From assembly GCA_964580465.1 (NCBI GenBank), contig CAZOKJ010000044.1:1-19664 (forward strand): a stretch of DNA of 19,664 bases, read 5' to 3'. This stretch comes from Taishania sp964580465. GTDB taxonomy: Bacteria > Bacteroidota > Bacteroidia > Flavobacteriales_D > Crocinitomicaceae. Shown here one piece after another: positions 1 through 8,001 of the stretch; the stretch's first letter is position 1, and each line of letters begins with the position of its first letter. Position numbers and translations under genes: made by a program. The notes beneath the pieces are model-generated. The model was not told the DNA's origin and did not search any database. It saw nothing but the letters and a program-made list of their open reading frames with translations.

Positions 1-102
1 TTTCTATGTGTAATTATTAGATGGTTAGATGGTTGATGGTTGTTAATAACTAAAACCACTCCCATTCTTTTAGAATATTACTATAAATCTTATCTTTATA
101 GC

Positions 103-1214
103 ATGAAAGAAATATCATCACGCATACATACTATTTTGAATTCTGTCCAAGGTGGAGCAGATAGGAAAGAGCTTGTCTACCAGTTAAAAAGACTTCTATA
201 TGAAATTAGTGAAAATGAAATAAATCAGGATCCAGATTGGTACAAGCCTATGAATCTAACAGAGGTAAGTCGATGGTATTTAGACAGTAGTATTGTGAAA
301 GAGATGTTTATCCCTACAGGTTTTGAAGAATTAGACTCAAAGCGAGGAGGTTTTAAAAGAGGGGAACTTATCTCTATTATTTCTAACCGATACGTGGGTA
401 GAACAGATTTTATGTTGAATTTAGCTCTTTCTGTTTCTTTAAAAACCCCCGTTTTATACTGTTCATTTGACCAACCCAAAATGGAAATTATGCATCGTTG
501 TTTTTCTTTTTTTACAGGTCTGACAACAGATAAACTTAATGAATCAGTCGATAGTTCTAATTATTCAGAACATAGTGAAACTATAGAAAGAGAATTTAAA
601 AAACGCAAACTTTTTGTTTATGATATTTATCCTGATTCTTTTTTGTAGACTTTGATGACACTGTTGTAAAATTAGTCTATGATAATGACGTTGAGGTTGT
701 TTTTTTAAATTATCTAGAAAAGATGGGCACAAAGTTTGGTGATGAACATCAGCAAGAACTTAATAAAATTATGCGCTCACTAAAACAGATGGCTCGAATA
801 AGGAATATCTGCATTGTAGCTGCAAGTCAACTACCTAAGCCTTTGTATGAAACAGACATGGATTCATACGTATTATTTGATAACATAGAAATAAATGAAG
901 GCATTAAAAGAGAATCAGACGCTTTGTGTTTTCTTCATGGACCAACTTTCTTTGAAGAAGGTTATTCTAGAACTGATGTATGGCATACAGATAATCAACT
1001 ACAACTCACAATAATGTCTGAAAATGAGCTTTCTCAATCATTTCTGTTTGATTATGACGTTTATGACACAAAGAAAGTTACTGGTAATAAGCTTAGTTCT
1101 CTATATGAAAACGAAAGCGTAAAAGCTGAAGCATTCGATAATTTGAAAAATAATCAACCAGGTTTTAATGACTTCATGAACACCTTTTATTTGGAATTCG
1201 ACGGTGAGTTATAA
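103..1214 (+). pseudogene. DnaB-like helicase C-terminal domain protein, frameshifted
   Basis: The reading frame opens at ATG 103 and stops at TAG 646-648. It resumes in the next frame from about 642 to TAA 1212-1214. Adding one T to the T6 tract at 639-644 joins both parts into about 370 residues. The joined protein follows the RecA-like C-terminal domain of replicative helicase DnaB: an entry segment (PTGFEELDSKRGGF, residues 71-84), the strand/P-loop region (residues 88-105), the CSFDQP segment (120-125), the Walker-B-like strand VVFLNYLEKM (199-208) and the AASQLPK segment matching DnaB's ALSQL. The first 70 residues do not look like a DnaB N-terminal domain, and the whole is shorter than DnaB (usually 450-500 residues). 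The P-loop Lys is Arg (R100), the catalytic Glu is Asp (D123) and the Walker B Asp is Asn (N203). I infer a non-helicase paralogue that is either decaying or carries a sequencing error. A TTG at 40 is an unlikely alternative start. Confidence 0.65.
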
Positions 1215-1218
1215 TCTC

Positions 1219-1977
1219 CTAAACCAACCTCTTCAAAACTTCCATCACCTTCTCAGGTTCTTCAAAAACAGCCATGTGTCCAGCGTGGGGGATGAGGTAA
1301 ATTGGAGCTGTGTTCTTAGTTTTTTCTATTAATAATTCCATAGAAATAAGTCCATCGTTTTCTCCGTGGACAATACTGATTTTATCACTGTTAACATGAA
1401 CAAATTCTGTATAGTCTATGCGTTCGCGCATGGCTAGTGAAGCATAGGCATACCACTCTGCAATTCCTTGTTGCGCTTCGTTGACCAAGGCGTTGATTTG
1501 CGCTTGGTGTTGCTCAGGAAATGCAAACAAATTAGGAATGGCTTCTGCAATAAAACGGTTTTTGACTTTTAAAAGAATATCTGCCACACGTGTTCGATCA
1601 GTTTTCTTTTGCTCACTGTCTGCCCAGAAGTTGGAATTTAATAAAATCAGGTGTTTTAATGCAGGGTTGTTTTGCATCATTTCCAAGCCAATGTAACCAC
1701 CCATGGAGTGACCAATGACGGTGTATTCGGTTAATTCGTATTGTTGAATCAACTTGAGAATGCTGTCAGCGAAGTAGCGAATGGAAGGGAGATTGTCATC
1801 CAAAAGATTGCTTTTTCCAAATCCAGGAACATCCACTAATAAAATAGGACGTTCTAAATCGCTCAAAGGCAATTGATACCACATAGTATGCGATTCTAAA
1901 TAACCATGAATCAAAACAATAGGATTTTCCATTTTTCCTTTGTAGGGCAACCATTTGTGAAAAACTTCAGGCGACAT
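1219..1977 (-). CDS. alpha/beta hydrolase
   Basis: A 252-residue single-domain alpha/beta hydrolase, probably cytoplasmic because no signal peptide is visible. The oxyanion-hole motif is IHGYLE (HG at residues 24-25). The nucleophile elbow is GHSMGG (Ser91), the acid is Asp208 in HGENDGL and the base is His234 in HAGHMA. The triad is therefore complete and in the usual order and spacing. The strand motif DVPGFGKS (residues 49-56) is typical of the esterase/C-C hydrolase branch (MhpC/BioH/YbfF type). The substrate cannot be told from sequence. The ATG at 1977 is preferred over Met16 because residues 1-15 supply the usual first strand. It converges with the broken DnaB-like gene, with only four bases between the stop codons, and diverges from the lipoprotein gene at 2062. 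Confidence 0.9.
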   Translation of the reverse strand: MSPEVFHKWLPYKGKMENPIVLIHGYLESHTMWYQLPLSDLERPILLVDVPGFGKSNLLDDNLPSIRYFADSILKLIQQYELTEYTVIGHSMGGYIGLEMMQNNPALKHLILLNSNFWADSEQKKTDRTRVADILLKVKNRFIAEAIPNLFAFPEQHQAQINALVNEAQQGIAEWYAYASLAMRERIDYTEFVHVNSDKISIVHGENDGLISMELLIEKTKNTAPIYLIPHAGHMAVFEEPEKVMEVLKRLV

Positions 1978-2042
1978 GCACGTATTCTTTAAAATTTGCC
2001 ACGAGTTTACCTTTTTTTTATGATATTTGCTTAATTTTAATC

Positions 2043-2050
2043 TAATTTTG
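2043..2050 (+). promoter_or_regulatory. Bacteroidota -7 box (TAATTTTG)
   Basis: This is an exact match to the TAnnTTTG -7 consensus of Bacteroidota sigma factors, 11 bases before the ATG at 2062, so it implies a very short leader. No TTTG -33 element lies at the usual distance; the TTTG at 2026-2029 is too close. It would drive the lipoprotein pair at 2062-3845. Confidence 0.4.
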
Positions 2051-2061
2051 TTTCTTTTTTG

Positions 2062-3024
2062 ATGAGAAATAGACTGTTTTTATTGGTTGTTGCGTTGTTA
2101 CTTGTCGTTACGAGTTGCAATCACCAACCTATTGCTACTCAAAAAGTAACGCAACTATCTGTCGCCTCAGATTTTTTAACAGAAAAAGATTCTATTTTGT
2201 TTAAAGGATTCCAATCTTACAAAGGAGTTAAAGTGCATATTGTACCAATGTCGGCTGATTCAATTGTAGACCTGCACAAACGCCAGCCTTACAACTTACC
2301 ATTTGACGTGGTGATTTTACAATCGAGCTATGACATGCACCATCTATCTTCTAATAAAGTGTTTCACGAACTCCCGTCAAGCGTTTATTGGGAAAATGCT
2401 AGTTTTATAGCACCGAATAAGGACTGGGAAGCCTTGGCGATTGATCCATTTGTTATTGCGGGTATAAACTCACCAAAAGATGTGCAATACAGTGAATTGA
2501 CGTTTGGCAATCGTTGGGAAAATGCGGTTCGCCCCATTAATTACAAAGCTTTTCAAGCTTCTATTTTATTTCAATTTGGCAAGGAGAACACCAAAAAATC
2601 GCAGGCTTTTATGGAAAAGCTTGCTTCTCAATCTTCTGTTGTCAAAGATACGTCAATGATTGCTGATTCCATTCGACCTAAGAATTGGAAATTGTTGCAA
2701 CTATCAGATGCACTACTCACAAAACAAATCTTTCGTTACCCAAGCCAAAGTCAAAAATTTGGAGCATTTTACGATGTCATAGGCATTGGAATTGTTAGCC
2801 ACTCATCAATTTATTCAACAGCTGAATCGTTTATTCAATTTTTAAAAAATTCAACACGCAATCAATGGTTGTGCAATAATTGGAAGGTTTTACCCGTTAT
2901 AAAACCAAGTAAACCCTCCCCTTACGAATACCAGAACAACTATCCAATGCTTTTTAGAGGTGGTCCTAAGCAAATTGTAAGCCATTTCAAAGCAGTCGAT
3001 TCTATTGTAATTAAAATGAACTAA
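2062..3024 (+). CDS. lipoprotein resembling a family 1 solute-binding protein
   Basis: A 320-residue lipoprotein. The lipobox is VVTSC with the lipidated Cys at residue 19 when counted from ATG 2062; a TTG at 2059 would add one Met and is less likely. The mature part follows the order of class-1 periplasmic solute-binding proteins of the ferric-iron/putrescine type. It has an early strand with a target-sequence segment, a 'PFDVVILQSS' strand where these proteins carry DVV, a Trp-rich middle lobe ('FGNRWENAVRP'), and late 'GIGIVSHSSIYSTAESFIQFL', which matches the segment where the binding proteins have GVGVVKGAKNPEAAKKFIDFL. No ABC permease or ATPase gene is nearby, so transport is not supported by context. 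The next lipoprotein begins 11 bases downstream, so the two are probably cotranscribed. The family call is fold-level inference from motif order. Confidence 0.6.
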   Translation: MRNRLFLLVVALLLVVTSCNHQPIATQKVTQLSVASDFLTEKDSILFKGFQSYKGVKVHIVPMSADSIVDLHKRQPYNLPFDVVILQSSYDMHHLSSNKVFHELPSSVYWENASFIAPNKDWEALAIDPFVIAGINSPKDVQYSELTFGNRWENAVRPINYKAFQASILFQFGKENTKKSQAFMEKLASQSSVVKDTSMIADSIRPKNWKLLQLSDALLTKQIFRYPSQSQKFGAFYDVIGIGIVSHSSIYSTAESFIQFLKNSTRNQWLCNNWKVLPVIKPSKPSPYEYQNNYPMLFRGGPKQIVSHFKAVDSIVIKMN

Positions 3025-3035
3025 ATATAATTCTG

Positions 3036-3845
3036 ATGAAATACTTATCTCTCTTTTTAGCAGTATTGTTATTTGCTGCATGCAAAAATTCAACTGATGT
3101 GAATTCGTCTGAAGTGGAAGAACAGCCAGAAAATTTGGCTCCTTTGGCTGCAGAACATTCTTTTGACGCTTTGATTTTAGATATTGACTCCAAAGCAGAT
3201 TCTTTATCTCGTGTTGAAAGTTTAATTTACTCAAAAGAGGACGCTTCTAACATGGAAGCTGTTGCCTATCTGGACCAATCCAATGCGATTGTTAAAGTTG
3301 TTGAAGTTAGCACAGATGGTAAAACTGGCATCAGAACAATAAAGGAGTTTTATTACAAAGATGGTGGCAAAAAGTTTGCTTCTAGAAGATCAACTATTTT
3401 AGGCGAAGGTGAAAATGCTTACTATTCACAATTGATGAGTTACTATTCGCCAGAAGGGAAGGCTACGGAATCAAAAGAACGCGTTTCTGATTTAGAAGAA
3501 ACAATTGATCAACAAGTTTATCGTGAGGCTCCTGCCACAGAAGTTTCAGATGACAACGCTTTTGAAGTTCTTAAACAAAAAGGACACTATGCGTTAACTT
3601 TTCAAGGATTTATTGAAAACGGACCGTATCAATTTCTCGTGGTTGGTGAAAATGTAAGCAAAGACGGCTACACCTCATCTTTGGTTATTCAAGAGGATTC
3701 TCCAACGATGCGCTATCTTCGCAAACAAGGAAAAGCAGCTTTGGGACAAGAAATGGAAATCCAATTTCAACGCTTTGTGGATGAAATGGGATATGTTACA
3801 CAAATCTTGGTTCGTGCAACACTCATAGAACGTAGAAAGTATTAA
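3036..3845 (+). CDS. hypothetical lipoprotein
   Basis: A 269-residue protein that I do not assign to a family. It has a short lipoprotein signal peptide with lipobox FAAC (Cys16), then a polar, acidic stretch (roughly residues 17-45) that looks like a flexible tether. Two domains follow without cysteines. One (about 65-135) is rich in beta strands and contains repeated charged turns such as 'FYYKDGGKKFASRR'. The other (about 175-265) ends in 'YVTQILVRATLIERRKY'. Nothing looks catalytic. The signal peptide and tether predict anchoring to the inner or outer membrane facing the periplasm. It starts 11 bases after the solute-binding-like lipoprotein and probably shares its transcript, so the two may work on the same envelope task. 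It converges with the DUF1573 gene. Confidence 0.75.
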   Translation: MKYLSLFLAVLLFAACKNSTDVNSSEVEEQPENLAPLAAEHSFDALILDIDSKADSLSRVESLIYSKEDASNMEAVAYLDQSNAIVKVVEVSTDGKTGIRTIKEFYYKDGGKKFASRRSTILGEGENAYYSQLMSYYSPEGKATESKERVSDLEETIDQQVYREAPATEVSDDNAFEVLKQKGHYALTFQGFIENGPYQFLVVGENVSKDGYTSSLVIQEDSPTMRYLRKQGKAALGQEMEIQFQRFVDEMGYVTQILVRATLIERRKY

Positions 3846-3860
3846 GTTTGGGTTATTGCT

Positions 3861-3900
3861 AATTTGAAATTTGCAATCTGTAATTTGTAATTTAAATTTT
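3861..3900. repeat. degenerate 7-bp tandem repeat (AATTTGn)
   Basis: Five consecutive 7-base units fit the pattern AATTTGn: AATTTGA, AATTTGC, AATCTGT, AATTTGT, AATTTAA. They fill most of the 58-base gap between two convergent genes. No T-tailed hairpin terminator is visible there, so the repeat is the only recognisable structure in this gap. Confidence 0.6.
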
Positions 3901-3903
3901 ACC

Positions 3904-4416
3904 CTACTTAACTACGTGTGCCTTAATCTCAAGGTGGTGAATACGTTCTACAGTGTTTGCTGTAACGGTAATGCTTTTTGTTTGGTCACCTATTTGTCCA
4001 GGATTGGATTTAAACGTTACATGTATTTCATCAGATTTCCCTGGCAAAATTGGTTTTTCTGGTTTCTTCGGCGTTGTACAACCACAGCTTGCTTCAACAT
4101 TTTCAATTATGAGTGGCTTATTACCTGTGTTTTTCACTATGAATGATGTTTTGTTCTCAACTTCTGCTTTTACATCTCCGAAATTGTGAACCAACTTATC
4201 AAATTCTAATGAAGTTCTAGACTCATTTTTAACACGTTCCTTTTCTTCTTCTTCTTTACGAATTTTTTCAAGGCTAGCATCTAGTTCATTTTGTGACATT
4301 TCATTGGAAACGATAGTACTCTGAACTTCTTTTCCACGTAAATCTTTTACTTCGTTCGTGCTATCACACGCTGTTGCAAAACTTAAAATAACGAGTGCGA
4401 AAGTAATTCTTCTCAT
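3904..4416 (-). CDS. DUF1573 domain lipoprotein
   Basis: A 170-residue lipoprotein with signal peptide and lipobox ATAC (Cys17). A highly charged segment (about residues 38-68, 'EKIRKEEEEKERVK') looks helical and may act as a spacer. The C-terminal half (about 70-170) is a DUF1573 immunoglobulin-like domain. It has the family's FGDV opening (residues 79-82), the 'KNTGNKPLII' strand and the hallmark ASCGCTTP (109-116). DUF1573 proteins are widespread in Bacteroidota and are secreted or surface-anchored; their molecular role is not settled. The gene is single, converging with the lipoprotein at 3036-3845 and diverging from the M42 peptidase. Confidence 0.88.
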   Translation of the reverse strand: MRRITFALVILSFATACDSTNEVKDLRGKEVQSTIVSNEMSQNELDASLEKIRKEEEEKERVKNESRTSLEFDKLVHNFGDVKAEVENKTSFIVKNTGNKPLIIENVEASCGCTTPKKPEKPILPGKSDEIHVTFKSNPGQIGDQTKSITVTANTVERIHHLEIKAHVVK

Positions 4417-4523
4417 GGTTGTTTTTTGGTGTAAAAATAATGAGTTTTTTTTTTATTTGTTGACTGAGGTCATTTTTTCTTAAAATATTAGGCTTTTTAT
4501 ACACTGTATCCTACTTTTTCTTT

Positions 4524-4531
4524 TACTTTTG
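4524..4531 (+). promoter_or_regulatory. Bacteroidota -7 box (TACTTTTG)
   Basis: This is an exact TAnnTTTG match 27 bases before the ATG of the M42 peptidase, within an AT-rich intergenic region of 142 bases. A T-rich stretch about 23 bases upstream (4494-4500) is the only candidate -33 element and lacks the G. It is the likely promoter of the peptidase gene and perhaps of porZ and recO behind it. Confidence 0.45.
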
Positions 4532-4558
4532 TCTTTACTCGCAAAACTTATATAAACT

Positions 4559-5638
4559 ATGAAGTATTCAATTAAGAAAGAAGCGCTTAAATTTTTAGAA
4601 AACTACTTAAACAATCCAAGTCCAACAGGCTTTGAATCTGAGGGACAGAAATTATGGTTAGACTATATAAAACCTTACGTTGACACTTATTTCACAGATA
4701 ATTATGGAACAGTTGTTGGCGTTATCAATCCAGAGGCAGAATACAAGGTTGTTATTGAAGCACACGCTGATGAAATTTCTTGGTTTGTGCATTATATTAC
4801 AAAAGAAGGATTTATCTATTTAAAAAGAAATGGTGGTTCAGATCACATGATTGCACCGTCAAAGCGTGTTAACATTCACACAGAAAAAGGAATTGTGAAA
4901 GGTATTTTTGGTTGGCCAGCTATCCATACGCGCCACCAAAAAGAAGAAACTCCAAGTATGAAGAACATTTTCTTGGATGTGGCTTGTTCTTCAAAAGAAG
5001 AAGTAGAGGCTTTGGGTATTCATATTGGATGCGTTGTAACGTTTGAAGATGAATTCATGGTAATGAATGAAAATCGTTTTGTTGGCCGTGCTTTAGATAA
5101 CCGTATTGGTGGTTTTATGATTGCAGAAGTAGCTCGCATGTTACAAACTAATAAAGTGAAATTGCCTTTTGGTTTGTACATCGTTAACTCCGTTCAAGAA
5201 GAAATCGGCCTAAGAGGTGCAGAGATGATTTCTCGCAAAATTAAACCAAATATAGCGATTATAACAGATGTTTGCCATGACACCAATACTCCAATGATTG
5301 ATAAAATTGAGGAGGGAGATTACAAATCTGGAGATGGTCCTGTGTTGACGTATGGTCCTGCAGTGCAAAATAATTTGCTAAAACAAATCATTCAAACAGC
5401 AGAGGAAAATAAAATTCCTTTCCAACGTGCGGTTGTTTCTCGTTCAACTGGTACAGATACCGACGCTTTTGCTTATTCTTCTGAGGGAGTTGTTTCTGCG
5501 TTGATTTCTTTGCCTTTGCGTTACATGCATACAACTGTTGAAACGGCTCGCAAAGAGGATGTGGAAAACTGTATAAAATTAATGTACGAAACCTTATTAA
5601 CTATCGAAAACGGGCAAGATTTTAGATACTTAAAATAA
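4559..5638 (+). CDS. M42 family metallopeptidase (glutamyl/deblocking aminopeptidase type)
   Basis: A 359-residue cytoplasmic dizinc aminopeptidase of family M42 (FrvX/PepA/TET type), which removes N-terminal residues from short peptides, usually as a large self-compartmentalised oligomer. The metal-binding and catalytic residues are all visible: His69 and Asp71 in EAHADE, the bridging Asp180 in GRALDNR, catalytic Glu214 and Glu215 in VQEEIGLRGA, Asp237 in TDVCHD and His324 in RYMHTTVE. The N-terminal 'NNPSPTGFE' (residues 18-26) is also typical of the family. Length is normal. Family members were once annotated as cellulases or endoglucanases; that label should not be carried over. The porZ gene begins 27 bases after its stop with no terminator between them, so cotranscription is possible. 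Confidence 0.93.
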   Translation: MKYSIKKEALKFLENYLNNPSPTGFESEGQKLWLDYIKPYVDTYFTDNYGTVVGVINPEAEYKVVIEAHADEISWFVHYITKEGFIYLKRNGGSDHMIAPSKRVNIHTEKGIVKGIFGWPAIHTRHQKEETPSMKNIFLDVACSSKEEVEALGIHIGCVVTFEDEFMVMNENRFVGRALDNRIGGFMIAEVARMLQTNKVKLPFGLYIVNSVQEEIGLRGAEMISRKIKPNIAIITDVCHDTNTPMIDKIEEGDYKSGDGPVLTYGPAVQNNLLKQIIQTAEENKIPFQRAVVSRSTGTDTDAFAYSSEGVVSALISLPLRYMHTTVETARKEDVENCIKLMYETLLTIENGQDFRYLK

Positions 5639-5665
5639 ATAGTCTGTTTCTACGTTTTACTTGGT

Positions 5666-7993
5666 ATGATGAAGCTTATTTTACGACTTATTCCTGTGTT
5701 GTTCCTATTGCCTGCTATGGCGCAAGCGCAAATAGGCATGGGGGAATGGCGTATTCATTCCGATAGTAAAAACGCAAGAGATGTTGTCCACATTGACAAT
5801 GTTATTTATTTTGCATTTGATGCGGGCATCTTAGAGTATGACAAAGAATACAAAGAATACACATCTTGGGATGTTATCAATGGCCTTTCCGACTTGCATA
5901 TTTCAAAGTTAGGTGTTCATACTGCAACTAAAAGTGTGTTCATTGGATACGAAAATGGAAACATCGATCAAATTGTAAATGGGCAGAGCTACAATATCCC
6001 GGGTATAAAATTGGCAAACATCCTTGGTTCAAAACGCATTAATTCGTTTAAGCAAAAAGGAAATTTCATCTATGCTGCAACAGGATTTGGCGTAGTAAAA
6101 ATAGATCCGTTAAGAAGAGAAATCAAAGATACTTATTACCCAACTGCGGGAATTGAAAGTATTGTAGAAATAACATTTAAGGGAGATTCTATTTTTGCAT
6201 TGTCCCCTACTAAACTCTTTAAGGCTCATATCAATAATCCAGCTTTGGCGGATGTAAATCAATGGGAAATAGATAGCAGGGTTCGTGTACAAACAAATCC
6301 TGATTTACGTTACCAAGACATTGAAGAATGGAATGGTCAATTGTACATTCAACAAAATTTTAGTGATTATGCGCATGATTCTTTGTTTGTCATAGCTAAC
6401 GGAACTTTGCAACAAGCAAGAGATTTTGGTGTATGGGGGCAAATAAATAGCATTCAAGTGGTGGATGGTCTATTTGCTGTAAATGGTAAAGAGTATTTTA
6501 TTTTTATTAAACCTACAACTTCCATTGTATCGAATGATTTTGAATTACACTTTTACAAAGACAATGACGCGATAGATGTTCGTGGATTTACCTATTTCGA
6601 TGAGCGTTTATGGTTTGCTGATGCTAAATTTGGAGCTATACGACGCGATTTTGATGGAACGTTTGAACGCCAACCATTTAAAGGTCCAGAAAGAGACACT
6701 TATTTTAGAGCAAGATGGCACAAAGGAGTGTTAGCAGTTGTGCCTGGAATGGAACGTGGATTGGATGAGTATATTCCACCAGGAATCATGTTTTTTGAGA
6801 ATGAAAAATGGACTTCAATTCAACCTGGTTTAGGAAAATGGAATGCTAATAGAACGTGGGACATGAGTGTATTGACTTTCAATCCTTCTAATCCGGATCA
6901 ACTAGCAATTGCAGGAAGATCTAAAACTCCTCTGTCCATCATTGATAAAAAAACGATGACAGTGGTAGATACTTTTGGGGTTGCCAATGCACCATTTTCC
7001 AAGCAAGCCAATGGAAGTGTGTTTATCTCAGATTTGTGTTACGATAAAAACAATAATTTATGGGTGCTTAACTCAGGTGCTCAGTATCCCTTAAAATTGT
7101 ACAAAGACAATCAATGGACCACAATGGTGGTGCCTCAGTTACTGAATAAGCCTACCAAAAAATTGTATTATGACTACAATGGTACACTGTGGATTGCAAC
7201 CAATAGCGGATTGGTAGCCTATAAATCTGGTGATGACCCTGTTTCCACAGCGGACGACAAAAAAGCATTGCTAACAACAAGCGAATATGCAGGCGCACTG
7301 CCTTCCAATAATGTTTTAGCCATAGCAATGGATTTTGATAATCGTTTGTGGGTTGGGACTGAAAATGGTTTTGGAATCTTGTACAATCCTGAAAATGTGT
7401 TTGATGGAGCAGCGGGAAGTTTTAACCTTTACCGTCCAAAAATTACGATTAATGGAGAAACAGATTACATCCTTGGTAGTACTGTTATTACTGATATTGA
7501 AGTGGATGGAGGAAACAGAAAATGGATTGCTACAGCTAACTCGGGAATTATTTTGCTCTCACCTGACGGCTTGGAAGTTATTCAACACTTTACCATGAGT
7601 AATTCTCCGCTAATTTCAGACAATATCATTGACTTAGAAATTAACCATACAACAGGAGAAGTATTTGTTATTACAGATAAAGGAATGATGTCTTACAGAA
7701 GTGATGCCAGCTATGAAGATGCAACATATAGTGACGTTCATGTTTTTCCGAATCCAGCACGACCAGATTTTGATGGGGTAATAACAATTCAAGGCATTCG
7801 TTTTGATTCTGATGTAAAAATTACGGACGTTGCAGGGAATCTTGTGTATCAAACACGCTCAAATGGCGGCACTGCCACGTGGGATGGGAAAAAAGTGAAT
7901 GGAGAAAAAGTTTCTTCTGGTGTCTATCTCATTTGGACTGCTTCAAACATCAACAAAGGAAGATTTGTAGGAAAGGTAGTTGTTGTTAACTAA
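5666..7993 (+). CDS. porZ: type IX secretion system component PorZ
   Basis: A 775-residue secreted protein with an N-terminal signal peptide (residues 1-22, ending AMAQAQ). Repeated beta-propeller blades follow ('GVVKID', 'GTLWIATNSGLVAY', 'NRLWVGTENGFGIL', 'NRKWIATANSGIILL'). The C-terminal sorting domain covers about the last 85 residues and includes VFPNPARP, 'VKITDVAGNLVYQT' and 'SSGVYLIW'. The opening 'IGMGEWRIHSD' plus propellers plus sorting domain matches PorZ of Porphyromonas, a surface protein needed for type IX secretion. In that species PorZ works with the sortase PorU and binds anionic lipopolysaccharide. The generic label is 'two-component regulator propeller domain protein'. 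recO follows after 8 bases, an arrangement I recall from other Flavobacteriia. No other por or gld genes are in view. ATG 5669 is an equally good start. Confidence 0.85.
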   Translation: MMKLILRLIPVLFLLPAMAQAQIGMGEWRIHSDSKNARDVVHIDNVIYFAFDAGILEYDKEYKEYTSWDVINGLSDLHISKLGVHTATKSVFIGYENGNIDQIVNGQSYNIPGIKLANILGSKRINSFKQKGNFIYAATGFGVVKIDPLRREIKDTYYPTAGIESIVEITFKGDSIFALSPTKLFKAHINNPALADVNQWEIDSRVRVQTNPDLRYQDIEEWNGQLYIQQNFSDYAHDSLFVIANGTLQQARDFGVWGQINSIQVVDGLFAVNGKEYFIFIKPTTSIVSNDFELHFYKDNDAIDVRGFTYFDERLWFADAKFGAIRRDFDGTFERQPFKGPERDTYFRARWHKGVLAVVPGMERGLDEYIPPGIMFFENEKWTSIQPGLGKWNANRTWDMSVLTFNPSNPDQLAIAGRSKTPLSIIDKKTMTVVDTFGVANAPFSKQANGSVFISDLCYDKNNNLWVLNSGAQYPLKLYKDNQWTTMVVPQLLNKPTKKLYYDYNGTLWIATNSGLVAYKSGDDPVSTADDKKALLTTSEYAGALPSNNVLAIAMDFDNRLWVGTENGFGILYNPENVFDGAAGSFNLYRPKITINGETDYILGSTVITDIEVDGGNRKWIATANSGIILLSPDGLEVIQHFTMSNSPLISDNIIDLEINHTTGEVFVITDKGMMSYRSDASYEDATYSDVHVFPNPARPDFDGVITIQGIRFDSDVKITDVAGNLVYQTRSNGGTATWDGKKVNGEKVSSGVYLIWTASNINKGRFVGKVVVVN

Positions 7994-8001
7994 AATAACC
8001 A

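Noticed and set aside
19..42. Short direct repeats of (A)GATGGTT at the window start
   Set aside because: Only three imperfect 7-8 base copies at the window edge; too short and too close to the edge to interpret.
40..102. TTG start at 40 for the DnaB-like gene
   Set aside because: It would add 21 residues unlike the family from a TTG. ATG 103 opens a plausible helical N-terminus, so it was chosen.
3871..4189. Plus-strand open frames across the DUF1573 gene
   Set aside because: They are antisense to a well-supported lipoprotein gene and show no protein features of their own.
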